From contig NZ_SNYJ01000011.1 in assembly GCF_004363045.1 (NCBI RefSeq), forward strand, positions 84,136-148,135: a stretch of DNA of 64,000 nt. Direction: 5' to 3'. The stretch comes from Aureibacillus halotolerans (GTDB lineage: Bacteria > Bacillota > Bacilli > Bacillales > DSM-28697). The notes under the pieces are model-generated. The model saw only the letters and a list, made by a program, of their open reading frames with translations. It was not told the DNA's origin and did no database searches. A program made the translations under genes and the position numbers. Position 1 is the stretch's first letter; every line of letters starts with the position of its first letter. Of the stretch, positions 18,935-27,696 are shown in pieces.

Positions 18935-20083
18935 TTGGACAATAAAAAATTGAAAAGAACGAAAAAGCTTCGTAGACAAAAAGAAGCAGGAATGGTGCGA
19001 CGGATTGTTGCAATTGTAGCTTCAATCATTTTTATAGGTGTTCTTACTGTTGGAATAGGTGGCTATTTTTATATAAAAAGTTCGCTTGCGCCGATTGCTG
19101 CAGAAAGCGATCAAATTATCGACGTAACCATTCCGATTGGATCCTCTCCAGGGAAAATTGGTCAAATTTTATCCGGAAAAGGGATCATTAAGGATGCACA
19201 GGTCTTTAAATATTATGTAAAATATAAAAATGAACAAGGCTTTCAAGCTGGAAGCTATCAATTAAGTCCATCCATGGATGTTGAAACCATTATTTCACAG
19301 TTAAAAACAGGGAAAATCATACAAGAAGCGGAATTTAAACTAACCATTCCAGAAGGTCAATCACTCGATCAGATTGCCGAAACGATTTCGAACAACACCT
19401 CCTTTACGGAAGAAGAAGTGATGGCAACACTTAATGATGAAGAGTTCATTTCTTCGCTTATGTCGAAGTATCCAGATCTACTAACCGACGACATTTTAAA
19501 GCCGGAGATAAAACATCCTTTGGAAGGCTACTTGTTCCCTGCAACCTATTCGTTTTACGAACCGTCGCCATCAATTGAAAGCATTGTGATGAAGATGGTC
19601 GATCAAATGTCTGAGGTTGTGCGTCGATACACGGGCCAAATGCCAGAAGACATGTCGGCTCATAGGCTGTTAACTTTTGCTTCTCTGATTGAGGAGGAAG
19701 CGACAGAGAGTACGGATCGGAGAAAAATTGCCGGGGTTTTTATGAATCGACTTCAGAGCGATATGCGATTACAAACAGATCCGACCGTTCTCTATGCGCT
19801 AGATCAGCATAAGGTTCGAATTTCACTTGATGATTTAGAAGTGCAGTCACCGTACAATACGTATCAAAATGCGGGGCTGCCCCCTGGTCCTATTGCCAAT
19901 ATGGGTGAAGCATCCTTGGAGGCGGCTTTGAACCCTGAGGACACCGATGCAATTTACTTTTATGCACGACCAAATGGAGAAGTGTTGTTCTCAGAAACGC
20001 TAGAAGAGCATAATACATTAAAAAACCAATATCGTTCAGAATGGGAAGCTGTGCAAGAACAGCAATCTGCTGAACAAGATTGA
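18935..20083 (+). CDS. mltG: Endolytic transglycosylase MltG (YceG-like)
   Basis: 382 aa. A basic cytoplasmic head, one membrane helix at about residues 25-47 (IVAIVASIIFIGVLTVG...), then an extracellular LysM-like and YceG domain. LEGYLFPATYSF and the catalytic glutamate region LTFASLIEEEATES are clear, as are LQTDPTVLYAL and NTYQNAGLPPGPI. MltG cuts nascent glycan strands near PBPs. The TTG start follows AAGGAGG at 18920-18926 with 8-base spacing. In B. subtilis the yrrM-yrrN-yrrO-udk block separates mltG from greA; here they are adjacent. Confidence 0.96.
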   Translation: MDNKKLKRTKKLRRQKEAGMVRRIVAIVASIIFIGVLTVGIGGYFYIKSSLAPIAAESDQIIDVTIPIGSSPGKIGQILSGKGIIKDAQVFKYYVKYKNEQGFQAGSYQLSPSMDVETIISQLKTGKIIQEAEFKLTIPEGQSLDQIAETISNNTSFTEEEVMATLNDEEFISSLMSKYPDLLTDDILKPEIKHPLEGYLFPATYSFYEPSPSIESIVMKMVDQMSEVVRRYTGQMPEDMSAHRLLTFASLIEEEATESTDRRKIAGVFMNRLQSDMRLQTDPTVLYALDQHKVRISLDDLEVQSPYNTYQNAGLPPGPIANMGEASLEAALNPEDTDAIYFYARPNGEVLFSETLEEHNTLKNQYRSEWEAVQEQQSAEQD

Positions 20084-20122
20084 GAAAAGTGACATCAGAT
20101 ATGAAGGAGTGTAAGAAGGGAT

Positions 20123-20596
20123 ATGGCAGAAGACAAGCAATTTTTTATGACGCTTGAAGGACAAGAGAAATTGGAAAATGAGCTTTCTGTTTTGAAATCA
20201 GAAAAGCGAAAAGAAGTGGTTGAACGAATTAAAGTGGCACGCGATTTTGGAGATCTCTCGGAGAACTCTGAGTACGATGCTGCAAAGGATGAGCAAGCCT
20301 TTGTTGAATCTCGCATTTCACAAATCGAGCACATGCTTCGAAATGCTGAAATTATTGAAGAAGACAAAAACACTGATATGGTCTCATTAGGGAAAACAGT
20401 CACGTTCGTGGAATTGCCTGATGGGGAAGAGGAAAGTTATACCATTGTCGGGAGTGCTGAGGCAGATCCGTTTGAAGGGAAAATCTCAAACGATTCACCT
20501 ATGGCTAAAAGCCTATTTGGGAAGAAAGTTGACGAACAAGTGAACGTTCATACCCCAGGTGGAGAAATCTCCGTAAAAATAACGAACATTCACTAA
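20123..20596 (+). CDS. greA: Transcription elongation factor GreA
   Basis: 157 aa. The N-terminal coiled coil has the catalytic tip [20 protein letters not shown], where Asp/Glu residues direct RNA cleavage in the RNA polymerase secondary channel. The C-terminal globular domain ends [25 protein letters not shown]. The ATG lies 39 bp after mltG, behind GAAGGAGTG some 20 bases upstream and AGAAGGG nearer. Length is standard. A 16-bp perfect-stem terminator follows. Confidence 0.97.
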   Translation: MAEDKQFFMTLEGQEKLENELSVLKSEKRKEVVERIKVARDFGDLSENSEYDAAKDEQAFVESRISQIEHMLRNAEIIEEDKNTDMVSLGKTVTFVELPDGEEESYTIVGSAEADPFEGKISNDSPMAKSLFGKKVDEQVNVHTPGGEISVKITNIH

Positions 20597-20614
20597 TAAG
20601 AGTGCCAAAGCAAG

Positions 20615-20660
20615 GCTGCCCTAAAAGTCACTAAAATGACTTTTAGGGCAGCTTTTTTTG
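20615..20660 (+). terminator. Strong terminator after greA
   Basis: GCTGCCCTAAAAGTCA (20615-20630) pairs perfectly with TGACTTTTAGGGCAGC (20637-20652), followed by seven T. Confidence 0.95.
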
Positions 20661-20814
20661 TATCGATTGAAAAGACATCCATTTGAAGCTAACCGTATAT
20701 GTGCCTTGCTTCAGTAAGTGTGAGATTTCATGCTAGTGCACTTTCCACTAATGTAGTTGGTCATGATCAAAAATGAACCAACAAGGTCTTTCTCCGGCAG
20801 CAAAGAAATCACGA

Positions 20815-20939
20815 CCGCTCCATCAAAATACTTCGCTTTCTGCGGGGCACGGCTTCAGCTTCCTAGGAAAGCAGGCTTTCCTAGGGGATCTTCAGCTCGC
20901 GCTAATCCCGCTAGAGTCTACGTATGTTGACTTCGCTGG
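20815..20939 (+). repeat. Dispersed repeat family A, copy 2 (no cassette)
   Basis: Same backbone as at 38.6 kb: CCATCAAAATACTTCGC, GGGGCACGGCTTCAGCTTCC, GGATCTTCAGCTCGCGCT, AGTCTACGTATGTTGACTTCGC. At the point where the 38.6-kb copy carries a 55-bp cassette, this copy runs straight through, marking an empty site. Similarity continues to about 21020 (GGTCTCGTAGAGCGGGTGAAAAGCCGTGTT versus the 38.79-kb sequence). Confidence 0.75.
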
Positions 20940-21174
20940 GGCTTGCTTCTGCGCAAAATGGTTTTTATTGTGTCTCGGTCTCGTAGAGCGGGTGAAAAGC
21001 CGTGTTGCAACCATATAAGGCAGGTAAGTGCATTGTTACAAGGTAGGTCACCTAGTACCTTTTACACGAAGTTCGTTTGGTAACGGAATCAAGTGAAACC
21101 ATAAAAGGTCGATTTCATTTGATCCGCCCTTTATCATAAACAAAAGTGGCTACTAATGAGACTCGGTGGCAAAG

Positions 21175-21230
21175 AAAACACGACGAGGTCTTCTCGAGTC
21201 GATGTTGCACTTGTACCCTTTAGGGTGAAA
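21175..21230 (+). repeat. 55-bp double-hairpin cassette, isolated copy
   Basis: AAAACACGACGAGG...CTCGAGTCGATG followed by CACTTGTACCCTTTAGGGTGAAA. It is nearly identical to the cassettes at 3.9 and 38.7 kb. The surrounding 20660-21411 region (about 750 bp) holds only repeat remnants and no supportable gene. Confidence 0.8.
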
Positions 21231-21411
21231 GCGAACGTATAGGCGTTTGCCTAGAGAGAATGTTTTCAAAATGGCCATTAGCAAGCGAGCAAGCACAACA
21301 CATCATAAAATTAAATAAAATCTACGTTACCTGAAGAGGCACTAGTCACGAGGACCCCTGTGATTGAATCAAGCTGGAACTGGTCACACTGGTAATGAAG
21401 GGGGGCTTTCG

Positions 21412-23142
21412 ATGAAACGCAGAATGCGCTGGATTGGAATCCTATTTTTACTAATGCTTCTGATTTTAGGTGGGCGGTTGTTTGATATTCAAGTGGTACG
21501 TACGACGCATTTTTCTGCACATAATATCGACTTAATTAAGGAGAGTGTCGCTCAGCGTACTGAGACATTTGTTTTAGATGAAGGAAGAGGAACGTTTATT
21601 GATCGAAATGATGCCCCGTGGCAAAATGAACAGTTGGCCATCCTCGTATTTCCTTCTCTTGCCTCATCAACTGACCGAATCGATGCCATTGCAGAGGCTA
21701 CACAATTGCATTCATCCGATATTATCCATCAAATAGAAGTCAATGAAGGGCCATTCTTTCTCCAGAAGGATGGCAAGCTGATCCATGTTCAAAAAAATAG
21801 AGCAGCATCGCTTGCTGTCGTTGGCCATGGCGGCTTTTTAATGATACCTACGTCACAAAATGAACAATCACTCGCTTCTCATGTCATAGGCACGCTTGGA
21901 GAAAATGACAATCTGTTGCAAAAACGATACCCAGAGGAGTTTAATCATACGATTGTTCCAGCAACAGAAACGGGTGTTTCAGGGCTCCAACAAGCGTTTG
22001 ATGAGTTATTAATATCACGAGGAAAAGAGCAGCTGTTATATCATGTGGATTTGTTTGGTCACCCGATCTTTGGTTCGGAAATGAAGTATATGGGAGATGG
22101 AAATACGTTTTATCCCCTTCAGGTACAACTCACTTTAGATAAACAGATACAAGCCGTTGCCGAACACCATGTTGATCAATCACACCTTAAAAAGGGAGGC
22201 GTTGTCGTCCTAGATATAGCGACGAATGAAGTATTGGCGATGGTGAGTCGGCCTAAGAAGCAGCAAGACGCTCCATTGGAGGGTCCTGGGGCATTGAATT
22301 ATATGACGGAGCCGGCATTTCCCGGCTCTATTTTCAAAATTGTTACTGCAGCTGCGGCGATTGATCACTTAAATATACATGACCGTATGTTTGACTGCGA
22401 CAAAAACATGTATGGGGATGGGCCTGAAGTTAGAGAGCTTGGCAAGTTGAGCTTTGCAGACAGCTTTGCTCAAAGCTGTAACAATACCTTTGCAACGTTA
22501 GCCAATGAGTTAATGGCAAAAGATCCTACGATTTTAGAGACGTATGCAAGAAAGCTAGGGGTAACACAAAAAGCCGGTTTTGAAGGAAATCTGTATAAGT
22601 TGCACTCTGTCGCTCATTTTCCCGATGAAGCATTACCAACGCTTTGGGGAGATGAGGCAGATAAATATGTTGAAAAAGCTATTTCACAGACGGCTATTGG
22701 GCAAAAAAATGTGAAAATCACGCCTTTAGGGATTGCGAATATGATGGCGGCCATTGCACGGCAAGGGCCCGTTTATAAAGCAAAGGCTGTTCGAGAAATT
22801 CAATATAAAAATGGGCAGCCATTTTACTTGTTTCCATCTGAGGAAAGCGCGGAAGGTTTGGCAATGTTTACATATAAAAAACTCAATGCGCTACTAGCTA
22901 AAGTTGTGACAGATGGAACTGGACAATCCTTTCAAACGATCAAAGGGGGAGTCGCTGGAAAAAGTGGGACAGCTGAAACTGGTCATGGAGCGGATGTGCA
23001 CAAATGGTTTGCAGGCTATTATCCATTGGATCAGCCACGCTTTGCCGTTGTTGTGGTCGCCTTGGACACATCTTCAGGGGATGATAGTGCTTACAACACA
23101 TTCAGAAAATTGGGGGAGAGTCTTGTTGGTGTCAAAGAATAA
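21412..23142 (+). CDS. pbpI: Class B penicillin-binding protein (YrrR/PbpI-like)
   Basis: 576 aa. One N-terminal membrane anchor (residues about 5-25), a PBP dimerisation domain, then the transpeptidase domain. The active-site SxxK is in PGSIFKIV, the second motif SCN in AQSCNNT, and KSGTAETG near the end. It cross-links peptidoglycan; B. subtilis YrrR (PbpI/PBP4b) is made in the sporulating mother cell under sigma-E, and that timing is inferred here. ATG at 21412 follows GAAGGGGGG; the frame is open 16 codons upstream but gives a non-membrane leader. Neighbours greA and yrrS match B. subtilis. Confidence 0.94.
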   Translation: MKRRMRWIGILFLLMLLILGGRLFDIQVVRTTHFSAHNIDLIKESVAQRTETFVLDEGRGTFIDRNDAPWQNEQLAILVFPSLASSTDRIDAIAEATQLHSSDIIHQIEVNEGPFFLQKDGKLIHVQKNRAASLAVVGHGGFLMIPTSQNEQSLASHVIGTLGENDNLLQKRYPEEFNHTIVPATETGVSGLQQAFDELLISRGKEQLLYHVDLFGHPIFGSEMKYMGDGNTFYPLQVQLTLDKQIQAVAEHHVDQSHLKKGGVVVLDIATNEVLAMVSRPKKQQDAPLEGPGALNYMTEPAFPGSIFKIVTAAAAIDHLNIHDRMFDCDKNMYGDGPEVRELGKLSFADSFAQSCNNTFATLANELMAKDPTILETYARKLGVTQKAGFEGNLYKLHSVAHFPDEALPTLWGDEADKYVEKAISQTAIGQKNVKITPLGIANMMAAIARQGPVYKAKAVREIQYKNGQPFYLFPSEESAEGLAMFTYKKLNALLAKVVTDGTGQSFQTIKGGVAGKSGTAETGHGADVHKWFAGYYPLDQPRFAVVVVALDTSSGDDSAYNTFRKLGESLVGVKE

Positions 23143-23310
23143 TGTATTTGACAAGATACGACTAAAAACATGTATTCTATGACGAAAACATGATAGAATA
23201 CAACAAACGATTGTTGTTCCATAGCAGGTAAATTGGGTTATCTGCATAAAATGCCATGACACTAAAGGTGATGGCCTGTTAAGTGTTTGAGGGAAGAAGG
23301 AGGATATCTG

Positions 23311-24123
23311 ATGCCCAAGTTTGATGGACCACGGTTCGAACGCAAAAAGAAGAAAAGGACAGCCAACCGAGTGCTCAACTTTTTAATCGGTTTCGTTTGT
23401 ATGCTGATCTTATTCTTTTTCATTATTACATGGTGGTCACCAGGAAGCGATGATACAGCTGCTCCACCACAAGGAAATTCCGGTGGCGGAGAAGAAGAGT
23501 CTACAGAAGAAGGTGGCTCATCTGAACCAGACGATTCAATAAATATTAATGAAACAAATGATGATACTGACGATACAGAAGAGACCCCTGATGATTCGCC
23601 ATCACCTGAAGATCCTGACACCGCTGTAACTAGCCCAGGTGGTGAGGACGCGAATCAATCCGGCGAAGAGCAGGAGAATCCTACTAGTTCCAATGAGGAA
23701 CAGGGGAATACAGGTACAGAAGGCGACGGGAATACAGGGAATGAGGGCGAAGCGGATACTGGTTCAGAGGAATCTGCTCCACTCATCATTGATTCAAACG
23801 ACGACCCGAATGTTCTTGAAGTGATGGAAGGGCCTTGGGGACCTACAGGAACCTCACAGTCTGGAGAACACACGACGAATTTTGATGTCAATTCTACAGA
23901 CGGTGCAGAACGACTTGATGTGATCTCATTAGCAACGGGTCTTCCGAAGAATGACATTACGATTTGGTGGAATGGGAATTACAACGGGAACACCAATCAT
24001 GTTGTCGCAACCGTAAGTCCAAACGACCAATCGGCTTTCTTTAGGCTCTACATGCAATGGGTGCCGAATAAAGGGTGGCAGGTTACAGAAATGCAACGTT
24101 TGAAGGAAAACGACCAAGGATAA
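23311..24123 (+). CDS. yrrS: YrrS-family (DUF1510) membrane-anchored protein
   Basis: 270 aa. A short cationic cytoplasmic head (FERKKKKRTANR), one membrane helix (about residues 22-42), then about 125 residues of low-complexity Glu/Asp/Ser/Gly/Asn linker. A folded C-terminal domain of about 95 residues follows (WNGNYNGNTNHVVATVSP, YMQWVPNKGWQVTEMQRLKE), typical of DUF1510. GAAGGAGG precedes the ATG; eight extra upstream codons are possible but lack a site. It sits after the PBP gene as in B. subtilis. Function unknown; probably in the cell wall. Confidence 0.9.
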   Translation: MPKFDGPRFERKKKKRTANRVLNFLIGFVCMLILFFFIITWWSPGSDDTAAPPQGNSGGGEEESTEEGGSSEPDDSININETNDDTDDTEETPDDSPSPEDPDTAVTSPGGEDANQSGEEQENPTSSNEEQGNTGTEGDGNTGNEGEADTGSEESAPLIIDSNDDPNVLEVMEGPWGPTGTSQSGEHTTNFDVNSTDGAERLDVISLATGLPKNDITIWWNGNYNGNTNHVVATVSPNDQSAFFRLYMQWVPNKGWQVTEMQRLKENDQG

Positions 24124-24131
24124 GAAGGAAC

Positions 24132-24164
24132 AGAAGCCTGCGATTATTCGCAGGTTTTTCTTTT
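24132..24164 (+). terminator. Terminator after yrrS
   Basis: CCTGCGA pairs with TCGCAGG around TTAT, followed by TTTTTC and TTTTTT. Confidence 0.9.
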
Positions 24165-24279
24165 TTATAGAGCGCTAAAGAGTAAAATGCATTTATTCCG
24201 ACAAACATGCTTGTGGTCAAATCAAGCCTTTGTTTGATACAATACAGCTATTGAACAGAATGCTGTAGGGGTGTGAATT

Positions 24280-24972
24280 ATGCATATTGGAATTATCGGG
24301 GCAATGAAAGAAGAAGTTGATGCCATAAAGCATCATATGGAGATTTCACAAGAGGTGCAGATCGCAGACTGCCATTTTTACAAAGGCACGATACAAGGAA
24401 ACACCGTGACGTTGTGTCAATCTGGCATCGGCAAAGTAAATGCAGCTGTAAGCACGACGTTATTAGTACAGACATTTTCTCCAGACATGATTGTGAATAC
24501 TGGGTCGGCAGGAGGACTCAATGAAGCGAGTCAAGTAGGGGATGTGGTGGTAGCAGACGCCGTGCAATACCACGACGTTGATGTCACTGCTTTTGGCTAC
24601 GCTCTCGGCCAGGTGCCAGGTATGCCAGCCGTCTTTTCTGCTCACCCTGGGTACAGTGAGCAAGCCATTGCGATCGCAGAAAAAACCGGTCTCACAGCGA
24701 GGAAGGGGATTGTTTCTTCTTCGGATTCTTTTATGGGTGACGCGACAAAGGTTCAGGAGGTCAAGAAGCAATTTCCTGACGTGCAGGCTGTTGAAATGGA
24801 AGCAGCTGCTATAGCCCAAGTGTGCGAGCGATTTAACGTGCCATTCGTGATGATTCGTTCGTTGTCCGACATTGCAGGCAAAGAATCCAATGTGTCGTTT
24901 GAGCAATTTTTGGAAACCGCATCGATCAATGCGGCAAAAGTGATTCATCAATTTGTAGAAGGAGTGAAATAA
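24280..24972 (+). CDS. mtnN: 5'-methylthioadenosine/S-adenosylhomocysteine nucleosidase (Pfs)
   Basis: 230 aa. It hydrolyses MTA and SAH to adenine plus methylthioribose or S-ribosylhomocysteine. [11 protein letters not shown] holds the conserved catalytic Glu; [22 protein letters not shown] (ribose-binding Met-Glu) and RSLSDIAG (catalytic Asp) are all present. It starts two bases before luxS, forming a complete SAH-to-AI-2 pathway in one operon. In B. subtilis mtnN instead sits with yrrT-mccA-mccB, which are missing here. Confidence 0.97.
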   Translation: MHIGIIGAMKEEVDAIKHHMEISQEVQIADCHFYKGTIQGNTVTLCQSGIGKVNAAVSTTLLVQTFSPDMIVNTGSAGGLNEASQVGDVVVADAVQYHDVDVTAFGYALGQVPGMPAVFSAHPGYSEQAIAIAEKTGLTARKGIVSSSDSFMGDATKVQEVKKQFPDVQAVEMEAAAIAQVCERFNVPFVMIRSLSDIAGKESNVSFEQFLETASINAAKVIHQFVEGVK

Positions 24973-24974
24973 TA

Positions 24975-25436
24975 ATGACGAAAAAAATGAATGTGGAAAG
25001 CTTTAACCTTGACCATACGAAGGTCAAAGCACCTTACATCCGACTTGCAGGGCAAGTAGACGGCACGCATGGGGATAAGATCTATAAATACGATCTGCGT
25101 TTTTGCCAGCCAAACAAAGAGCATATGGAAATGCCTTCACTGCATTCATTAGAGCATATGATGGCAGAATTTGTGCGCAATCATCATGATGAAGTCGTCG
25201 ATCTAGGGCCTATGGGTTGTCAAACAGGCTTTTATTTTTCCGTGCTAAACGATAGCGATCTTGATCATATCGGGCAAGTGATTGAAGCAACACTCCAGGA
25301 TGTTCTTACGGCAACCGAAGTACCCGCTTGCAATGAAGTGCAATGTGGATATGCTGCTAGCCATAGTCTAGAAGGCGCAAAGGTGGAAGCACAAAAAATG
25401 CTCGACAAACGTGCTGAATGGAAAAATGTATTTTAA
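24975..25436 (+). CDS. luxS: S-ribosylhomocysteine lyase LuxS
   Basis: 153 aa. It converts the MtnN product S-ribosylhomocysteine to homocysteine and DPD, the AI-2 precursor. The Fe2+-binding [10 protein letters not shown] (two His) and the later Cys in [14 protein letters not shown] are present, and [10 protein letters not shown] contains the catalytic Cys. Length is standard. Its placement directly after mtnN differs from the separate luxS locus of B. subtilis. Confidence 0.98.
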   Translation: MTKKMNVESFNLDHTKVKAPYIRLAGQVDGTHGDKIYKYDLRFCQPNKEHMEMPSLHSLEHMMAEFVRNHHDEVVDLGPMGCQTGFYFSVLNDSDLDHIGQVIEATLQDVLTATEVPACNEVQCGYAASHSLEGAKVEAQKMLDKRAEWKNVF

Positions 25437-25536
25437 GCGTTAAATCCTGCAAGCTTTGCCTCTGATCTCTGCTCGGTTCTTTTTGGCTTCTATGATACAG
25501 TGAAACTATCATGGATACAAAGGAGCCGAGTCTTTT

Positions 25537-25773
25537 ATGGCATCAAAATCAATGAAGAAATTGAAGGAAATTAAGCAAGACAATGCAACGTTAGGCTACG
25601 TCATGCTAGCCGTCAGCGTTTTTCTCTATATTGGCGTGTTTATGCCAACAACCACTGTTCCAGCAGTATATATGATGTTTGGAACGGGCATCACACTTCT
25701 TTTGGCGTTTGCTGCCTTTCGACGATCCATCGTCGCAGGGAAACACCTCGCCAGCGTGAGTGAGGATGAATAA
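25537..25773 (+). CDS. yrhC: YrhC-family small membrane protein
   Basis: 78 aa with two hydrophobic helices (VMLAVSVFLYIGVFM; YMMFGTGITLLLAFAAF) separated by TTTVPA, flanked by charged ends. This matches the YrhC family, of unknown function. AAAGGAGCC precedes the ATG. In B. subtilis yrhC closes the yrrT-mtnN-mccAB operon, so its retention here after luxS is a trace of that cluster. Confidence 0.85.
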   Translation: MASKSMKKLKEIKQDNATLGYVMLAVSVFLYIGVFMPTTTVPAVYMMFGTGITLLLAFAAFRRSIVAGKHLASVSEDE

Positions 25774-25776
25774 AGA

Positions 25777-25817
25777 CAGTAAGAAACGGATGAGCGAGAA
25801 TGCTCATCCGTTTCTTA
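25777..25817. terminator. Bidirectional terminator between yrhC and the convergent small ORF
   Basis: AAGAAACGGATGAGC pairs with GCTCATCCGTTTCTT; A- and T-rich flanks allow it to work for yrhC and for the convergent minus-strand gene. Confidence 0.85.
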
Positions 25818-25830
25818 ATTGTCTCGTTTT

Positions 25831-26064
25831 TTACTCATCGTAGGTATTCCACCAATATGCGCCGAAAATAAGCAGTAAAATAGCTAGGATGATAATTAGC
25901 CAATATAACCAAATGCCGCTCCCAAAACCGCCACTTGAAGGACAGGTTGGAGGGCCATATGAGCAAATCGGTTCGCAGTCCATTTGATAGCCATAATACG
26001 GGTAATATCCGTTACAGTACCCCACAAACTCACCGCCAGTTTTATAAGCATTGTATGCGAACAA
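25831..26064 (-). CDS. Small Tyr/Gly/Cys-rich tail-anchored protein, YjcZ-like
   Basis: Up to 77 aa. A Tyr/Gly/Cys/Pro-rich head (VGYCNGYYPYYGYQMDCEP) precedes GGFGSG and a single C-terminal hydrophobic helix (WLYWLIIILAILLLIFGAYWW). The layout resembles YjcZ-type sporulation or coat-associated proteins. The start is weak: TTG at 26062-26064 has no good ribosome site, and an internal ATG at residue 28 has none either, so this may be shorter or decaying. It lies directly downstream of sigK, which fits a mother-cell role, but that is inference. Confidence 0.5.
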   Translation of the reverse strand: MFAYNAYKTGGEFVGYCNGYYPYYGYQMDCEPICSYGPPTCPSSGGFGSGIWLYWLIIILAILLLIFGAYWWNTYDE

Positions 26065-26100
26065 GACTTTTGGTGACTAGACAAATGACAAACATGATAT

Positions 26101-26802
26101 TTATTTCGAGGCTTGCTGACTTCGATAAAATTCATGGAATAATTTCATAAGCGCTCTTTTTTCAATGCGTGAGACGTAACTCCGAGAAATCCCTAGCTGT
26201 TGAGCGATCTCCTTTTGAGTAAGTTCATCTTGAACGCCCAACCCGAAACGGTGGGTAATGACTTCACGTTCACGATCGTCAAGAACATGCAAAAATTCCT
26301 TCATCTTCTCCAGCTCCATATGAAGCTGAATCATATCCACAACGTCTTCTGTTTCAGCCTTAAGTATATCGATCAATGAGATTTCATTGCCTTCCTTATC
26401 CTGACCAATTGGATCATGTAAGGAAACATCCTTTTTCGTCTTTTTCATCGCTCGAAGATGCATCAGTATCTCATTTTCAATACACCTGGCTGCATACGTG
26501 GCGAGCTTTGTGCCCTTGCCCTTAGAATAGCTTTCAATACCTTTAATTAATCCGATCGTGCCAATGGAAATTAAATCCTCCTGTTCTTCTGAAGTGTTTT
26601 CGAATTTTTTTACAATGTGAGCTACAAGGCGTAAATTATGTTCAATTAATCGATTTCTAGCATCCTCATCACCTTCAGCTAAACGGTCCAGGTAATACGA
26701 TTCTTCTTTCGCTGACAAAGGCTGTGGAAACGCATTGTTCTTTACATAGGAGACAAATAGCAACACTTCTTTTATCGCAATACCAATTGATGTAAGAATC
26801 AT
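26101..26802 (-). CDS. sigK: RNA polymerase sigma-K factor (pro-sigma-K), uninterrupted
   Basis: 233 aa. It drives late mother-cell sporulation genes. The hydrophobic pro-sequence of about 20 residues ([16 protein letters not shown]) is removed by SpoIVFB before [10 protein letters not shown]. Region 2 ([47 protein letters not shown]) and region 4 ([19 protein letters not shown]) are complete. In some Bacillus strains sigK is split by the skin element; here the reading frame is continuous. GGGGGTG precedes the ATG. Confidence 0.97.
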   Translation of the reverse strand: MILTSIGIAIKEVLLFVSYVKNNAFPQPLSAKEESYYLDRLAEGDEDARNRLIEHNLRLVAHIVKKFENTSEEQEDLISIGTIGLIKGIESYSKGKGTKLATYAARCIENEILMHLRAMKKTKKDVSLHDPIGQDKEGNEISLIDILKAETEDVVDMIQLHMELEKMKEFLHVLDDREREVITHRFGLGVQDELTQKEIAQQLGISRSYVSRIEKRALMKLFHEFYRSQQASK

Positions 26803-26909
26803 TGAAACACCCCCGTTGTGGCCATATATCCCACCTTATGCAATTGTGGGCTTGCCCGTGTCTGTCCATACTTAATCGGTATGAAAAACGAGGAAGGGGC
26901 GAGACAATC

Positions 26910-26942
26910 AAAAAAGGAAAGCAGAATTCTGCTTTCCCTACT
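26910..26942 (-). terminator. Terminator of the mrp operon
   Basis: GGAAAGCAGAATTCTGCTTTCC is a perfect palindrome (26917-26938) followed on the minus strand by TTTTTT, just beyond mrpG. Confidence 0.88.
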
Positions 26943-26999
26943 ATGATTATGGGGCTCTTATCAGAAGTAATCGTGGAACATTGAGGTGAAATGCTCAAT

Positions 27000-27362
27000 T
27001 TATCCTCTCGTCTCCTGGTTCTTCTCTTCATCATGCACATCTTCCTTCAATGCATTATGAATGGTGTTGTCTTGCATTGGAATTTTGAGCTTGTAAGCAG
27101 CGCGTCCCAACATATGTGCGGCAACGGGTGCTGTGAGCATTACGAAAAAGATACCAATGAGCAATTTTCCACTGACAATCCCTTTCTCATGCCAAAAATA
27201 GATAAATCCTCCGAGCAAGATGCCAATAATGCCTAGAGTTGAGCTTTTGGTCGCCGCGTGGAGGCGATTGTAGACGTCACGAAAGCGCAGGACACCCAGC
27301 GAGCCTGAAAAGAGAAAAAAGGCCCCAATGAGGAGTAGTGCACTGACAATAAGTTCACTCAT
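27000..27362 (-). CDS. mrpG: Na+/H+ antiporter subunit MrpG
   Basis: 120 aa with three membrane helices. GVLRFRDVYNRLHAATKSSTLG is the PhaG/MnhG signature. It is the last gene of the operon and overlaps mrpF by eight bases. ATG at 27362 is 7 bases from GGAGGAAC; a GTG one codon earlier is possible. MrpG is needed for assembly of the heteromeric antiporter in other species. Confidence 0.95.
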   Translation of the reverse strand: MSELIVSALLLIGAFFLFSGSLGVLRFRDVYNRLHAATKSSTLGIIGILLGGFIYFWHEKGIVSGKLLIGIFFVMLTAPVAAHMLGRAAYKLKIPMQDNTIHNALKEDVHDEEKNQETRG

Positions 27363-27696
27363 CACTGTTCCTCCGTTCTTCTCTTGGTTTGTTCGAGTTA
27401 TCCATCTCCCGATCTATGACGGAGCCACTCACGAGAAATTTGGCCAGAGCCACTGTCCCAATAAACGTTATAATGGCGATCAGTAAAATGACGTCATTAA
27501 AATGAATGGTCTGCATTCGGATGGCAAGCAACCCGATCATGGCGATTAGATTAATTCCAATTGCATCTAATGCTGCTGCTCGATCTGGCATGGTTGGTCC
27601 AATAACGACTCGAATAAAAAGCATGAGCAGTGAGACGCTGACAATTCCCATTGAAATGGTGATCGCCACAGGCAAAATTGATCCATCCATCATCAT
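27355..27696 (-). CDS. mrpF: Na+/H+ antiporter subunit MrpF
   Basis: 113 aa with three helices. RVVIGPTMPDRAAALDAIGIN and HFNDVILLIAIITFIGTVALAKFL identify the MnhF/PhaF family. The conserved Asp in the PDRAAALD region lies near the ion path in Mrp structures. Three Met codons stand at the start; the exact one is open. It overlaps mrpE and mrpG by a few bases, so the set is translated as a unit. Confidence 0.95.
   Translation of the reverse strand: MMMDGSILPVAITISMGIVSVSLLMLFIRVVIGPTMPDRAAALDAIGINLIAMIGLLAIRMQTIHFNDVILLIAIITFIGTVALAKFLVSGSVIDREMDNSNKPREERRNSDE

Noticed and set aside
20773..21018. 81-codon open frame over repeat family A copy 2
   Set aside because: It follows the repeat backbone, is not conserved in the other copies, and lacks a proper start signal.
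24463..24951. 162-codon minus-strand open frame inside mtnN
   Set aside because: It is the antisense shadow of a well-supported gene, with no ribosome site and a low-plausibility composition.
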